Shown piece after piece: positions 24,239 through 32,901 of a DNA stretch of 64,000 bases (its first letter is position 1; every line of letters begins with the position of its first letter). A program made the position numbers and the translations under genes. Under the pieces are notes generated by a model, which did not search any database, had not been told where the DNA came from, and saw only the letters and a list, made by a program, of their open reading frames with translations. Source of the stretch: Woronichinia naegeliana WA131 (GTDB lineage Bacteria; Cyanobacteriota; Cyanobacteriia; Cyanobacteriales; Microcystaceae); the NCBI GenBank assembly GCA_025370055.1, contig CP073041.1, positions 6,790,272 through 6,854,271 of the forward strand, read 5' to 3'.

Positions 24239-25234
24239 TCAAAGGCTAATCATATTGCCGTCTTTATCGTATATTGGAAATACATATCCTGCGTGTAGAC
24301 AAAATCTTAAGAATTTTTTGATTCGAGATATTTCATTATTTTGTCCCTGATCTAAACATTGAACATAAAGATTAGCAAACCATGCAAGTTGTGATATCCA
24401 GTTTTCCATTTCTGGGTGTTTACTTAAATTACCAAACTTTTCGCGGATGAATGATATTGCTATAGGCATTGTTTCTTCAGTAATAAGATCATCCATAACT
24501 GCTGCACCCCAAATATAAAGGGGATTATTTATAATTGATTCAGGTTTTAGATAGGGTAGATCTGGAACTAACTCTTCAATACTTGATAGAATGCTTTCTG
24601 CCAAAGGAGTAATTTCCTTTCTATCAACAGAAATCTCGAAAGGAAAGTTAAAGTCTAGAGATTCAGATCGTAAATCTTCTCCGCAAGATTGTTTTACCAA
24701 CAGAGAATGTTCTTTAGATAGATCAATAGGATTAGGAGACAATGACATGAGATCATTCAACTTACGTTTTATGCCAGGAGTCTTTAGAATGAAAGAACTT
24801 TCTTTATTGAGTTTATGGTTGTACATAAAAGAGAAAACAGCAAAATGCTCATCTGTCATATTTGTGAGTTTATCTTTTTTGTGTATTTGATAAGCTCCAT
24901 AAATAGAAGAAAACATATATGCATATAATCGCTTGTACTGATAGCACATATCATCAATGAGAGGATTGCCAATTAAATAGTACAGCTTTTGATTAATTCT
25001 ATCAATATTGCATTCGCCACCCTTAATAAGCCAAGGTGGAACTTCTTTCAGAAAAAAACTCAATTGGTGATAAATTTTTATGACAAGATCTTCGCCATTT
25101 TCCGATTCCACATTAAATACTACTGCCGTACTGCCTACACCCGCAAGTCCAGTAACCTTCCATTTTTCCCGAATCTCCATAAAGTCATCAGGTAATTCAA
25201 ATCTTAATGATTTTAACCAATCTTCGTCAAGCAT
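24239..25234 (-). CDS. Protein with kinase-like N-lobe, candidate defence operon gene 3
   Basis: A 331-residue protein. ATG 25234 is chosen because GAGG lies about 7 bases before it; a TTG four codons earlier is weaker. Residues about 29-56 read GLAGVGSTAVVFNVESENGE then DLVIKIYH, matching a protein-kinase glycine loop (GxGxxAxV) and the strand with the ATP-binding lysine (VIKIYH). No HRD or DFG motif follows, so the C-lobe is absent or unrecognisable; the remaining 270 residues are helical. A regulatory pseudokinase or nucleotide sensor is a guess. Third gene of a tight minus-strand operon after the caspase-like and Shedu-like genes. The AT-rich composition fits an acquired island. Confidence 0.65.
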   Translation of the reverse strand: MLDEDWLKSLRFELPDDFMEIREKWKVTGLAGVGSTAVVFNVESENGEDLVIKIYHQLSFFLKEVPPWLIKGGECNIDRINQKLYYLIGNPLIDDMCYQYKRLYAYMFSSIYGAYQIHKKDKLTNMTDEHFAVFSFMYNHKLNKESSFILKTPGIKRKLNDLMSLSPNPIDLSKEHSLLVKQSCGEDLRSESLDFNFPFEISVDRKEITPLAESILSSIEELVPDLPYLKPESIINNPLYIWGAAVMDDLITEETMPIAISFIREKFGNLSKHPEMENWISQLAWFANLYVQCLDQGQNNEISRIKKFLRFCLHAGYVFPIYDKDGNMISL

Positions 25235-25254
25235 AATAAACCTCAATTGTTCAT

Positions 25255-25947
25255 TTATAAATTAGCGGTTTCTTGTAAAATCCAATCGTAGGTTCTAATC
25301 CGAATTCCCATTAAGTTATCGTTTGTCGATTGAATTTTTTTAAATACTTCAGGTGATAAATTTATTCTTCTGCCTAAGACTATATCACCAAAAAAATCTG
25401 ATTTGAAATCTGGCAATGATTCTCGTGCTATCTTTAGATTTTGAGAAACCCAATTACGCAGTAGGTTAATATTGTCAATGCATTGCTCTATTGAATTTAA
25501 AATATCGCCATCAACTATTCCAAATTGAACAACACGCCATGAATGACGATGCGTTGTTGGGTAGTATTTACTTATACAAATATCAAAAATGTGGTTGTTT
25601 AGAGGACAATCCCATAAAATTAATGAATCTATTTCACAATCAAATGCCCGTTGTATTATTTTAGGGTGTTTTTTAAAAAATGCACGGATACTTGAAGGAT
25701 CTGATCTCCTAGATAATAAATTTTCAAGTTCGCTTTTGACGGTTTCACTTTTTACGCTTTGATAAATTATATCCCCAATATGAATATCTTTTCCGTCAGC
25801 AATATTAATGTTAAATTTAGCAAGCTGCGCTTTAACTTCGGGATTTCCATCCTTAAGTAACGAAGGCAAAATAATCATATCTGCCTCGGTATGACTGCCT
25901 TCTAGAAATCGCGCAATGATACCGTTTAATTGCTCTGAGTCCATCAT
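25255..25947 (-). CDS. Effector-associated N-domain with Shedu-like C-domain
   Basis: A 230-residue protein. Residues 1-70 contain RFLEGSHTEADMIILPSLLK and NINIADGKDIHIGDIIYQ, a module known from cyanobacterial conflict proteins as an effector-associated domain. The C-terminal part (about 85-228) follows the Shedu/DUF4263 nuclease plan: RAFFKKHPKIIQRAF, a strand pair, LRNWVSQNLKIARESLPDFK, and the ending DIVLGRRINLS then MGIRIRTYDWILQE. Where Shedu nucleases have the catalytic strand with E-x-E/K, this protein has WRVVQFGIVDG, so the active site looks eroded. It may be a structural or sensing subunit rather than a nuclease. A HIGD motif is shared with the caspase-like protein's C-terminus. 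Confidence 0.65.
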   Translation of the reverse strand: MMDSEQLNGIIARFLEGSHTEADMIILPSLLKDGNPEVKAQLAKFNINIADGKDIHIGDIIYQSVKSETVKSELENLLSRRSDPSSIRAFFKKHPKIIQRAFDCEIDSLILWDCPLNNHIFDICISKYYPTTHRHSWRVVQFGIVDGDILNSIEQCIDNINLLRNWVSQNLKIARESLPDFKSDFFGDIVLGRRINLSPEVFKKIQSTNDNLMGIRIRTYDWILQETANL

Positions 25948-25988
25948 CTTAACCTTGAGATTAGAGGGTTAATGCCGCCGTCCAAATG

Positions 25989-26945
25989 TCATTTGTTGTA
26001 AACGTCACCAATATGCAATCCATGAGCCTCATTGATATTATTGATGTATTTACCGTTCTGTATAATGCTATCACCAATTTTGTTGATTTTCCGACTTTCC
26101 TTAGACTTCACCTCATCCTCTCCTTTTTCAGACAAACCCTTACCACCCCTCAATAACGCGATCGCAAAATCACCCGTATCAAAATCAAAATGTGGCGTTT
26201 GGTCGCGATTATAAACCTGTCTCGTCGTCTCAGGCACAGACTTACCCAAATAATTCATTAAATTGGAAACCCGCACCACGAGATCGCCCGCCTGATTACC
26301 CGCCCCCTGCAACGCCTCCAAAAAGTGAAACGTATAGATACTCAGTGATTGATCCTTGAGAATCCATGAGTTTTGATGCCCCTCCGAAGACGTAAATACA
26401 ACTCGACCCTTACCCCGTTTCAGATCCTCAATTAACCCCTTAGAAAACGCCACACGCTCAAACCCATCAAACTCATCCATTAACTCAGCATCCTTAGAAG
26501 TTGCCATTCCTGCCGCATGACAGCTATCAATCACAACTAACAACCTTTCAGCCTCAATCTCGCGTATCGCATTTGTAAATACTTCAGCCGATAATGCCGA
26601 CTCAGCCAACTTACTCGGCTTCACATCATGTTGTATCAAATAGTAGCAATTATCAGCTTTATCAACCCATCCATGCCCCGAATAATAAACGATAACAGTA
26701 GCCTCACCGTCAGATTCCACCTTTGCCTTCAGCCAGCTCAAACCCTGTAAAATGCCATCACGAGTAGCTTCATTATTATTAAGTATCCGAATCTGGTCTG
26801 GAGGATAACCACAAAGATCGCGGTCAGTTAGCACCCCATAAATCGCTTGCGTATCCTTAACCGTTACAGGCAAAGACAACTTTGCATATTGTGACTCGCC
26901 CACACCAATCAACAAAGCATAACCATGATTAAACGTTTCAGCCAT
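25989..26945 (-). CDS. Caspase-like (C14) peptidase with HIGD tail
   Basis: A 318-residue metacaspase/orthocaspase-family protein. The p20-like domain occupies about 5-250: ALLIGVGESQYAKLSLPVTV KD (substrate loop start), VIVYYSGHGW with catalytic His91, and LLVVIDSCHAAGM with catalytic Cys142; both catalytic residues are present. After residue 270 a charged linker leads to a tail containing GDSIIQNGKYINNIN and GLHIGDVYNK. That tail resembles the HIGD motif in the next gene's effector-associated domain, which suggests direct pairing. Bacterial caspases in such contexts trigger regulated death or cut partner proteins during phage defence. First gene of the operon; 41 bases separate it from the next. 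Confidence 0.85.
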   Translation of the reverse strand: MAETFNHGYALLIGVGESQYAKLSLPVTVKDTQAIYGVLTDRDLCGYPPDQIRILNNNEATRDGILQGLSWLKAKVESDGEATVIVYYSGHGWVDKADNCYYLIQHDVKPSKLAESALSAEVFTNAIREIEAERLLVVIDSCHAAGMATSKDAELMDEFDGFERVAFSKGLIEDLKRGKGRVVFTSSEGHQNSWILKDQSLSIYTFHFLEALQGAGNQAGDLVVRVSNLMNYLGKSVPETTRQVYNRDQTPHFDFDTGDFAIALLRGGKGLSEKGEDEVKSKESRKINKIGDSIIQNGKYINNINEAHGLHIGDVYNK

Positions 26946-27169
26946 CGTCTTGCCCCATAAACTAGCTTTTATTTTAATCGAAAAATCACATTTTAAAGAT
27001 ACTTTGAGTGCGATCGCCGATTTGATAAATTAGCTTAACAATCAGTTACGTTCCTTAACCTAAGTTATGAAAGTGGCTATCTTAATTTTTGAGTTTTAAT
27101 AATTAACAGGCGATCGCTGTTTGAGAGGTTGAAGAAGGGCGATCGCGAATAAGTTAATAAAAAAGCTGG
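26946..27169. promoter_or_regulatory. Probable promoter region of the caspase operon
   Basis: An AT-rich 224-base gap between the start of the caspase-like gene (minus strand) and the end of raf1. It has HIP1 sites and no ORF. As the only upstream space for the three-gene operon it must contain its promoter, but no clear -35/-10 pair is assigned. Confidence 0.35.
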
Positions 27170-28258
27170 TTAATCATCCATTTGCCAGGGTTCCAAGAGA
27201 TTATTTTCATCCAAAATACGCTTGGGCCGCAACACAACAATAACTTGACCTAAAAGAGCAACCGTAGGCGAACTTTCAAACCATTGAATAGCAACGGAAT
27301 GATCAGAATCATCATCACTGATTAAAAAATAACTATTTTCATCCCAAGTCGTTGCCGCCCGATCAATAACCACTAACATCGTTTCATTTTTGCTGGTTAG
27401 CGTCTCAGAAACCTGGCTACCTTGACAAAAAAAGGCGAGGGGATCCACCGCTTTGAGGACAATTTGCCAACCCGGAAGCGGAACTAAAGCTCCTGAACCG
27501 TCATACTGCGCGACTCCAAAGGGTTCGGCGATCGCCAGGGGAGGTATGGCTGCAATCTGTTCACGACTGAGGGGTAAGCTGCCGGCCACCGGCACAAGAC
27601 GAGAAACTTGCTCCTCCTGTTCAAGGCGATAGAGAGGCACTAGGGGAGCTTTTTTAGCGGAAGAAACCGTGATATCAGATAGTAATTGTTCGATCGCCGC
27701 TCTAGCAGTGGCAGAATGGGCAAATTTTAAACCCTTAGCAATGAGACGAGTTCGGGCCGCTAAATCCTTATTTTGTTTAGCTAATTTCCAGCACTGATAG
27801 GCCAGGGCATCACCAGGATGATTGGTAAAACCCGATGGCAATTGGGAAAAATGGGAAAAATCCTGAACGGCCCTGGCCAATTCCTTGGCACTTTCTGCAT
27901 CTAGCTTTTGTGCCTGGGCTGTGATAGCAGCCGTCGCCCGTTGAACTTGGTTCAAAATCCGCAATTCGTAGAGTACATCACTCTTGGGGCCGAGGTAATA
28001 ATTGAGGATGGTTTCCTCTACCGCTTCCCGTACTAAAGACTCATAGACCTGGGCGGCGACAATAATTAAATTTTGCTGAACCGTCTGAAATCCCGTTTGT
28101 TCAAAAATCGTCTGAGGGGAAAAACCCGCTTTTTGCAATTGTTGACAGGCTTTGCCCCAATCTACCCAGGTTCCCTCCTTATGCAGTAGGAAGCGTAGGA
28201 GTTCAGTCGTCGTTTCTTCAGAGAGTTGGGAAGGGTTGGAAGGCAAATTGTCGTTCAT
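27170..28258 (-). CDS. raf1: Rubisco accumulation factor 1
   Basis: A 362-residue Raf1, an assembly chaperone that dimerises and clamps RbcL dimers so they form the L8 core before RbcS displaces Raf1. The N-terminal alpha domain shows LLRFLLHKEGTWVDWGKACQ then QLQKAGFSPQTIFEQTGFQ. A helical linker and the C-terminal beta domain follow (PLYRLEQEEQVSRLVPVAGS near 215; LLGQVIVVLRPKRILDENNL near the end). Length matches the cyanobacterial family. It is divergently arranged with ccmO, about 145 bases apart, which places Rubisco assembly beside a carboxysome shell gene. Confidence 0.92.
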   Translation of the reverse strand: MNDNLPSNPSQLSEETTTELLRFLLHKEGTWVDWGKACQQLQKAGFSPQTIFEQTGFQTVQQNLIIVAAQVYESLVREAVEETILNYYLGPKSDVLYELRILNQVQRATAAITAQAQKLDAESAKELARAVQDFSHFSQLPSGFTNHPGDALAYQCWKLAKQNKDLAARTRLIAKGLKFAHSATARAAIEQLLSDITVSSAKKAPLVPLYRLEQEEQVSRLVPVAGSLPLSREQIAAIPPLAIAEPFGVAQYDGSGALVPLPGWQIVLKAVDPLAFFCQGSQVSETLTSKNETMLVVIDRAATTWDENSYFLISDDDSDHSVAIQWFESSPTVALLGQVIVVLRPKRILDENNLLEPWQMDD

Positions 28259-28403
28259 TGAAAGATTAGCAAAGATTATTGCAACCGAAGGAAATCTTCA
28301 GTTAAGTTTCATTGTAATAGGGATAGACTAGATGGTATCAAAGCAATTTACCCTCGTTCTAACGGCGCGAAACTGCCAAGATTGATTACTTAGGACTTTT
28401 TTC

Positions 28404-29216
28404 ATGTCTAGCCTAAATCTCCCTCGTCCTCCGGCTCCCCAATATCAACGCGATCAACCGACTCGATTGGCCAGTGATAGTGCTTTAGGATTGGTTTCTA
28501 CGAAGAGTTTTCCGGCGATCGTGGGGACAGCAGATATGATGCTGAAATCTGCCCAGGTAACCCTGGTGGGTTATGAAAAAATTGGTAGTGGTCATTGTAC
28601 GGCAGTAGTACGAGGAAAAATTGCCGATGTGCGCCTAGCGGTGGAAGAAGGGGCCAGAACCGCAGAACAATTCGGTCAGTTAGTCTCAAAATTGGTGATT
28701 GCCCGTCCTATGCCCAATCTGGAGGCCGTTTTTCCCATCGGTAGTCATTTAGTGGAATTGGCTCAACAACAACAGGGCTATAGTCGTCTCAGTAATCGTT
28801 CTATTGGCTTATTGGAAACCAGGGGCTTTCCGGCCATGGTAGGGGCCGCAGATGCCATGCTCAAGTCAGCAGACGTACAACTAGCCTCCTATGAAATTAT
28901 TGGCGATGGTCTTTGTACGGCCATTATTCGAGGCTCGGTGGCCAATGTGGCAGTGGCGATCGAAGCGGGAATGCAGGAAGCAGAACGCATTGGCGAACTC
29001 CATGCCGTGATGATTATCCCCCGTCTTTTAGAGGATTTGGAACATACCTTGCCGGTAGCCAGCTATTGGTTAGATGAAAAAGAGCCGTTACCCATGTTGC
29101 TTCCCAATGCTGTCCGCGAAAAACAACGAGAGTTAATTGCCCTGCCGGAATTGGAAAAGGCGGTGATGGCTCGTCCTCAAAAACTTGTACAGCCCACGGA
29201 AGATCGCCTACTTTAA
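28404..29216 (+). CDS. ccmO: Carboxysome shell protein CcmO (tandem BMC)
   Basis: A 270-residue protein with two bacterial microcompartment domains. The first, at about 27-100, has ALGLVSTKSFPAIVGTADMM then SGHCTAVVRGKIADV. The second, at about 128-205, has SIGLLETRGFPAMVGAADAM then DGLCTAIIRGSVANV. Such tandem-BMC proteins form pseudohexameric trimers in the beta-carboxysome shell, and CcmO is required for shell formation in model strains. The N- and C-terminal extensions are typical. The other ccm genes are not in this window, so ccmO is a satellite locus here. It overlaps folK by one base (TAATG). Confidence 0.93.
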   Translation: MSSLNLPRPPAPQYQRDQPTRLASDSALGLVSTKSFPAIVGTADMMLKSAQVTLVGYEKIGSGHCTAVVRGKIADVRLAVEEGARTAEQFGQLVSKLVIARPMPNLEAVFPIGSHLVELAQQQQGYSRLSNRSIGLLETRGFPAMVGAADAMLKSADVQLASYEIIGDGLCTAIIRGSVANVAVAIEAGMQEAERIGELHAVMIIPRLLEDLEHTLPVASYWLDEKEPLPMLLPNAVREKQRELIALPELEKAVMARPQKLVQPTEDRLL

Positions 29217-29749
29217 TGTCAGACTGTCATCCGATCGCTGATTTATCCAGGATGCCAACTCAACAGTGGTTTTCCTGTGCGATCGCCTTAGGGAGTAACC
29301 TGGGGGATTGCCAGCAAATCTTGGTCGCCAGTCTCAAGCAGTTGTCAGCATATCAGGGGATTCGTCATCTCCGCCATTCTCATTGGTACGAAACCCTGCC
29401 CGTGGGGCCACCCCAACCCAATTATTTAAACGGTTGTGCCATCCTAGAAACAAACCTATCCCCTCAAGCCTTATTGGCCGTACTGTTAAGCATTGAGGAA
29501 CAGTTTGGACGGGTTAGAAAAGAACCCTGGAGAGCTAGAACCCTAGACTTAGATTTGCTGTTATACGATCAATGGCAACTGACTGGCCCTAACCTGCACA
29601 TTCCCCATCCCCGTATGCGAGACAGAGCTTTTGTCTTAATTCCCCTGGCAGAAATCGCGCCAAATTGGATAGATCCCGTTTCTCAACAAACGATTTTGGA
29701 ACTAAGTCAACGGGTAAATGCCGATGGAATTTTACAAGTCGTTATCTAG
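29216..29749 (+). CDS. folK: 2-amino-4-hydroxy-6-hydroxymethyldihydropteridine diphosphokinase
   Basis: A 177-residue HPPK, transferring pyrophosphate from ATP to 6-hydroxymethyl-dihydropterin in folate synthesis. The signature is complete: AIALGSNLGD, HSHWYETLPVGPPQPNYLNG, LLSIEEQFGRVRKEPWRART then LDLDLLLYD with the metal-binding Asp pair, and IPHPRMRDRAFVLIPLAEIA. Length is standard. It is translationally coupled to ccmO by TAATG, an arrangement with no known functional logic. Confidence 0.93.
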   Translation: MSDCHPIADLSRMPTQQWFSCAIALGSNLGDCQQILVASLKQLSAYQGIRHLRHSHWYETLPVGPPQPNYLNGCAILETNLSPQALLAVLLSIEEQFGRVRKEPWRARTLDLDLLLYDQWQLTGPNLHIPHPRMRDRAFVLIPLAEIAPNWIDPVSQQTILELSQRVNADGILQVVI

Positions 29750-29810
29750 GGAATTTAAACGTGATCTTACTCTTTTTTATCTTGCACCTTTTTTAGTTTG
29801 GTACGATTCG

Positions 29811-30362
29811 ATGAAAAATACCACTCCTCAAGTCTTAATCCTGGGCATTTCCCCCCTAATTAAAATTACCCTGATCAGCCTTTATGGTGTTCTGACTATT
29901 CCCTTACCCTTTCTAGCCGCTTTTACACAAGTTGCTATTTCTCCTATGGTTTTATGGCTAGGTATTGGTTTAGGATTGATTTTTCTGATCGGGGCTTTGA
30001 GCGAAAAAGTTATTCTAGATGAACAAGGTATTCAAGTTACCTATCCCGCTTGGCTTGCCTGGATTTTGCGGAAAAATTGGTCATTACAATGGCTAGAAAT
30101 CAAGGCTCTTAAACTCAGAACAACGGGTCAAGGCGGTTTCGTTTATTATTTCACTACCATCCAAGAGGATCGAGCCTATTTATTACCCATGCGTGTGGCT
30201 GGTTTTAAGCAATTAGTGGAATTTGTTCAAGCTAAGACCCAGATCGATACGACTGACATTAAACCACTTGCCCAACCATGGATGTATTTTATCCTTTTAG
30301 CTCTAACTATTTTTTTAGGCTTGATAGATGCTTGGACAATCTGGACAACTCAGCAATTATAG
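29811..30362 (+). CDS. Membrane protein of unknown function
   Basis: A 183-residue protein starting at ATG 29811 (the upstream frame overlaps folK and lacks support). Two adjacent hydrophobic helices (about 12-70: LILGISPLIKITLISLYGVL and VLWLGIGLGLIFLIGALS), a soluble region (KVILDEQGIQVTYPAWLAWI) and a C-terminal helix (MYFILLALTIFLGLIDAWTI) are visible. The soluble part has the strand pattern of small PH-like membrane-associated domains seen in bacterial integral-membrane hypotheticals; this is suggestive only. Confidence 0.65.
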   Translation: MKNTTPQVLILGISPLIKITLISLYGVLTIPLPFLAAFTQVAISPMVLWLGIGLGLIFLIGALSEKVILDEQGIQVTYPAWLAWILRKNWSLQWLEIKALKLRTTGQGGFVYYFTTIQEDRAYLLPMRVAGFKQLVEFVQAKTQIDTTDIKPLAQPWMYFILLALTIFLGLIDAWTIWTTQQL

Positions 30363-30388
30363 CAATTTTCATAAAAGTGAGTTACGGG

Positions 30389-30408
30389 CAAGGGGCTTAA
30401 GCCCCTTG
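30389..30408. repeat. Perfect 20-bp palindrome
   Basis: CAAGGGGCTTAAGCCCCTTG is self-complementary and lies between the membrane-protein gene and dnaG. No T-run follows, so a classic terminator is unlikely. It may be a hairpin stabilising the 3' end or part of a repeat family. Confidence 0.6.
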
Positions 30409-30512
30409 TTAGCAAGACTTGTAGAGATCTCACCAAAGTAAAAAACGCTATATCTTAATTGATTATTAATTACCCTGAAATTAGGGCGTAAATTTATCGC
30501 TAACGACTCACT

Positions 30513-32438
30513 ATGGAAGTTCCGCGTCTCCATCCCGATACTGTCGAAGAGGTAAAACAACGGGTTGACATTGTGGATGTCATTGCCGACTATGTTGTGC
30601 TCAAAAAACGGGGCAAAGATTATCAAGGTTTATGTCCCTTTCATGATGAGAAAACCCCTAGTTTTAGTGTTAGTCCAGTTCGGCAGATGTATTATTGCTT
30701 TGGCTGTGGGGCAGGGGGCAATGCGATTAAGTTTTTGATGGAATTAGGCAAGCGTTCCTTTAGTGATGTGGTGCTAGATTTAGCCCAACGCTATCAAGTT
30801 CCCATTAAAACCCTAGAGCCGGAACAAAAAAAAGAATTACAACGCCAACTCTCTCTTCGCGAACAACTGTATGAAGTCTTAGCTGTTGCCAGTCATTTCT
30901 ATCAACATACTTTGCATCAGCCCCAGGGAGAAAAAGCACTCAACTATCTTTATCAAACGCGGGGATTAACCGCAGGAACGATTCAACACTTTCAATTAGG
31001 TTACGCGCCTGATGGTTGGTCAACCCTTTATCGTTATCTCGTTGAACAAAAACATTATGCAGTGGCTCTAGTGGTCGAAGCGGGCCTGATTAAACCCCGT
31101 AAAAATAACGATGGTTACTATGATCAATTCCGCGATCGCCTGATGATTCCCATTGCGGATAGTCAAGGTCGAATTATTGCTTTTGGCAGTCGAACCTTGG
31201 GCAGTGATGAACCCAAATATCTGAACTCTCCCGAAACGCCGTTATTTAATAAAGGAAAAACTCTTTTTGGTTTAGATAAGGCAAAAAACAGTATTCAAAA
31301 AAGAGATAAAGCGATTATCGTAGAAGGCTATTTTGATGTTATTGCCCTTCAATCTGTTGGAATTACGAATACCGTTGCCGCTCTGGGGACGGCCTTAAGT
31401 CAAGAGCAAATTAGATTATTATTACGTTATACCGATTCTAAACAAATCATTTTTAATTTTGATGCTGATAAGGCAGGTGTCAAAGCAACTCAACGGGCGA
31501 TCGCTGAAATTGAACCGTTGGTCTATAGCGGTCAGGTCAATTTAAGGATTTTAAACTTACCCGCCGGCAAAGATGCGGATGAGTTTTTAAAAGCCAGTAG
31601 TCAGGCGGTTGAAGAATACGAAAATTTAGTTAATAACGCGCCGCTTTGGTTAGATTGGCAAATTCAGCAATTACTCATTCATAAAAATCTTAAGCAAGCT
31701 GATCATTTTGAGCAAGTCGCTCAGGAAATGCTGAAATTATTAAACCAGCTTGAGGATGGCAATAAACGTACCTATTATCTGCAAAAATGTGCAGAAATTC
31801 TGAGTCAAGGAGATACACAAACTCTATCGATTCAAGCTAATAATTTATTGAGTCAACTGAAAAAAGGTTCCTCTATCATAGCTAGGCGGCCTATCCAAAC
31901 ATCTAAAAAAATAGAGAAAATTTCTCAAGAAAAGACTCGCCTAGAAATCGCTGAAGCCTTGTTATTAAGACTTTATCTACACTGTCCAGATTGTCGTACT
32001 GAAATCACTGAACTATTAGAAAGCAAAGATTTACTATTTAATTTTTATCCCCATCGTTTTCTGTGGCAAAAAATTCAAGAGATCCAAACCGATTTTCCTT
32101 CCCTAGCCGATCCCGACAATCAACTCCTTTCTCGCTTACAGGATATTGCTTTACTGTTTCCCGAATCTATGCAGCCTACTCAATATCTTTTTCATCTTAA
32201 TGAAAAAACCAACGAAGATCTTTCCCGTCCCTCCCTTCACGTTTTAGATGCGATCGCCGTTTTAGAAATAGCTGTCTGGGAAAATTACTCTCAACACTGC
32301 CAGAAACAATTACAGGAATTTCATCAACGTCAAGCTACTGAAGGGAGTCAATATTATTGGCAGGAATTGAAAAAAGCTAAGGATAAAATAGAAACCTTAA
32401 ACAAAGAACGTCTTAATCATAAACCCTCCGATTTTTAA
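30513..32438 (+). CDS. dnaG: DNA primase
   Basis: A 641-residue DnaG that synthesises RNA primers at replication forks. Domains in order are the CHC2 zinc-binding domain (about 40-65: LCPFHDEKTPSFSV and YYCFGCGAGG), the RNA polymerase core, TOPRIM (about 262-345, with VEGYFDVIALQSVG and FNFDADKAGVKAT), and a C-terminal helicase-binding region (about 450-641). Length matches cyanobacterial DnaG. The start is ATG 30513, 105 bases after the palindrome. All zinc and acidic catalytic residues are visible. Confidence 0.96.
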   Translation: MEVPRLHPDTVEEVKQRVDIVDVIADYVVLKKRGKDYQGLCPFHDEKTPSFSVSPVRQMYYCFGCGAGGNAIKFLMELGKRSFSDVVLDLAQRYQVPIKTLEPEQKKELQRQLSLREQLYEVLAVASHFYQHTLHQPQGEKALNYLYQTRGLTAGTIQHFQLGYAPDGWSTLYRYLVEQKHYAVALVVEAGLIKPRKNNDGYYDQFRDRLMIPIADSQGRIIAFGSRTLGSDEPKYLNSPETPLFNKGKTLFGLDKAKNSIQKRDKAIIVEGYFDVIALQSVGITNTVAALGTALSQEQIRLLLRYTDSKQIIFNFDADKAGVKATQRAIAEIEPLVYSGQVNLRILNLPAGKDADEFLKASSQAVEEYENLVNNAPLWLDWQIQQLLIHKNLKQADHFEQVAQEMLKLLNQLEDGNKRTYYLQKCAEILSQGDTQTLSIQANNLLSQLKKGSSIIARRPIQTSKKIEKISQEKTRLEIAEALLLRLYLHCPDCRTEITELLESKDLLFNFYPHRFLWQKIQEIQTDFPSLADPDNQLLSRLQDIALLFPESMQPTQYLFHLNEKTNEDLSRPSLHVLDAIAVLEIAVWENYSQHCQKQLQEFHQRQATEGSQYYWQELKKAKDKIETLNKERLNHKPSDF

Positions 32439-32484
32439 TACTTTTTTAGACGGATTGACAGGTTTCGACAAACACAATTTCTTT

Positions 32485-32685
32485 CTAGGTCTCAATATTG
32501 GTCAGTTTAAATCCCATTTGGCATTCATAAAGAATAGGCTGATGACTATCCACTGGCCTAACCGCATTACCACACTGAAGTCGCCCTGGTTGCCAGCGAG
32601 GTAATCCCTGTTGATCTGCCAGCAAACATCCCTGGCAAACTTGCCTTGCAGAGAAGACTTGTTCTTCATTAAGGATGACTAACAT
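32485..32685 (-). CDS. Small conserved Cys-rich protein
   Basis: A 66-residue protein with MLVILNEEQVFSARQVCQGC then LPRWQPGRLQCG and ILYECQMGFKL. The four cysteines, in a CxxC then C...C spacing, suggest metal binding. Short proteins of this pattern are recalled as conserved in cyanobacteria, but no function is known. It is convergent with dnaG. The start is the first ATG, preceded by a weak purine stretch. Confidence 0.6.
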   Translation of the reverse strand: MLVILNEEQVFSARQVCQGCLLADQQGLPRWQPGRLQCGNAVRPVDSHQPILYECQMGFKLTNIET

Positions 32686-32687
32686 TA

Positions 32688-32767
32688 GACCTCTTGCAAA
32701 TTCAAGAAAGTCCCCCTTTTTAAGGGGGATTTAGGGGGATCAAACGCTATTGTGCAAGACATCTATT
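32688..32767. repeat. Small interspersed repeat with CCCCC/GGGGG hairpin
   Basis: About 80 bp bounded by TAGACCTCTTGCAAATTC and the complement of GTGCAAGACATCTA. The centre has CCCCCTTTTTAAGGGGGA then TTTAGGGGGATC, a hairpin of a type common between cyanobacterial genes. The AGACCTCTTGCAAA end recurs at about 56248, and the GGGGGGATC part at 48700-48724. Confidence 0.6.
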
Positions 32768-32901
32768 ATGTGAATTCGCGTTGCTTTTAGTCCATCCCTC
32801 TTATCCTAGAGCTTGCGGTGACTCTTTGTCAGTATTTGATGATACTTCACTCATTCTCCATTGGGGTTGCGTCATACTAGAGTATATGCTTTTCAATACC
32901 T

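Noticed and set aside
30389-30408. Palindrome as a rho-independent terminator
   Set aside because: A perfect stem, but no downstream T-run on either strand.
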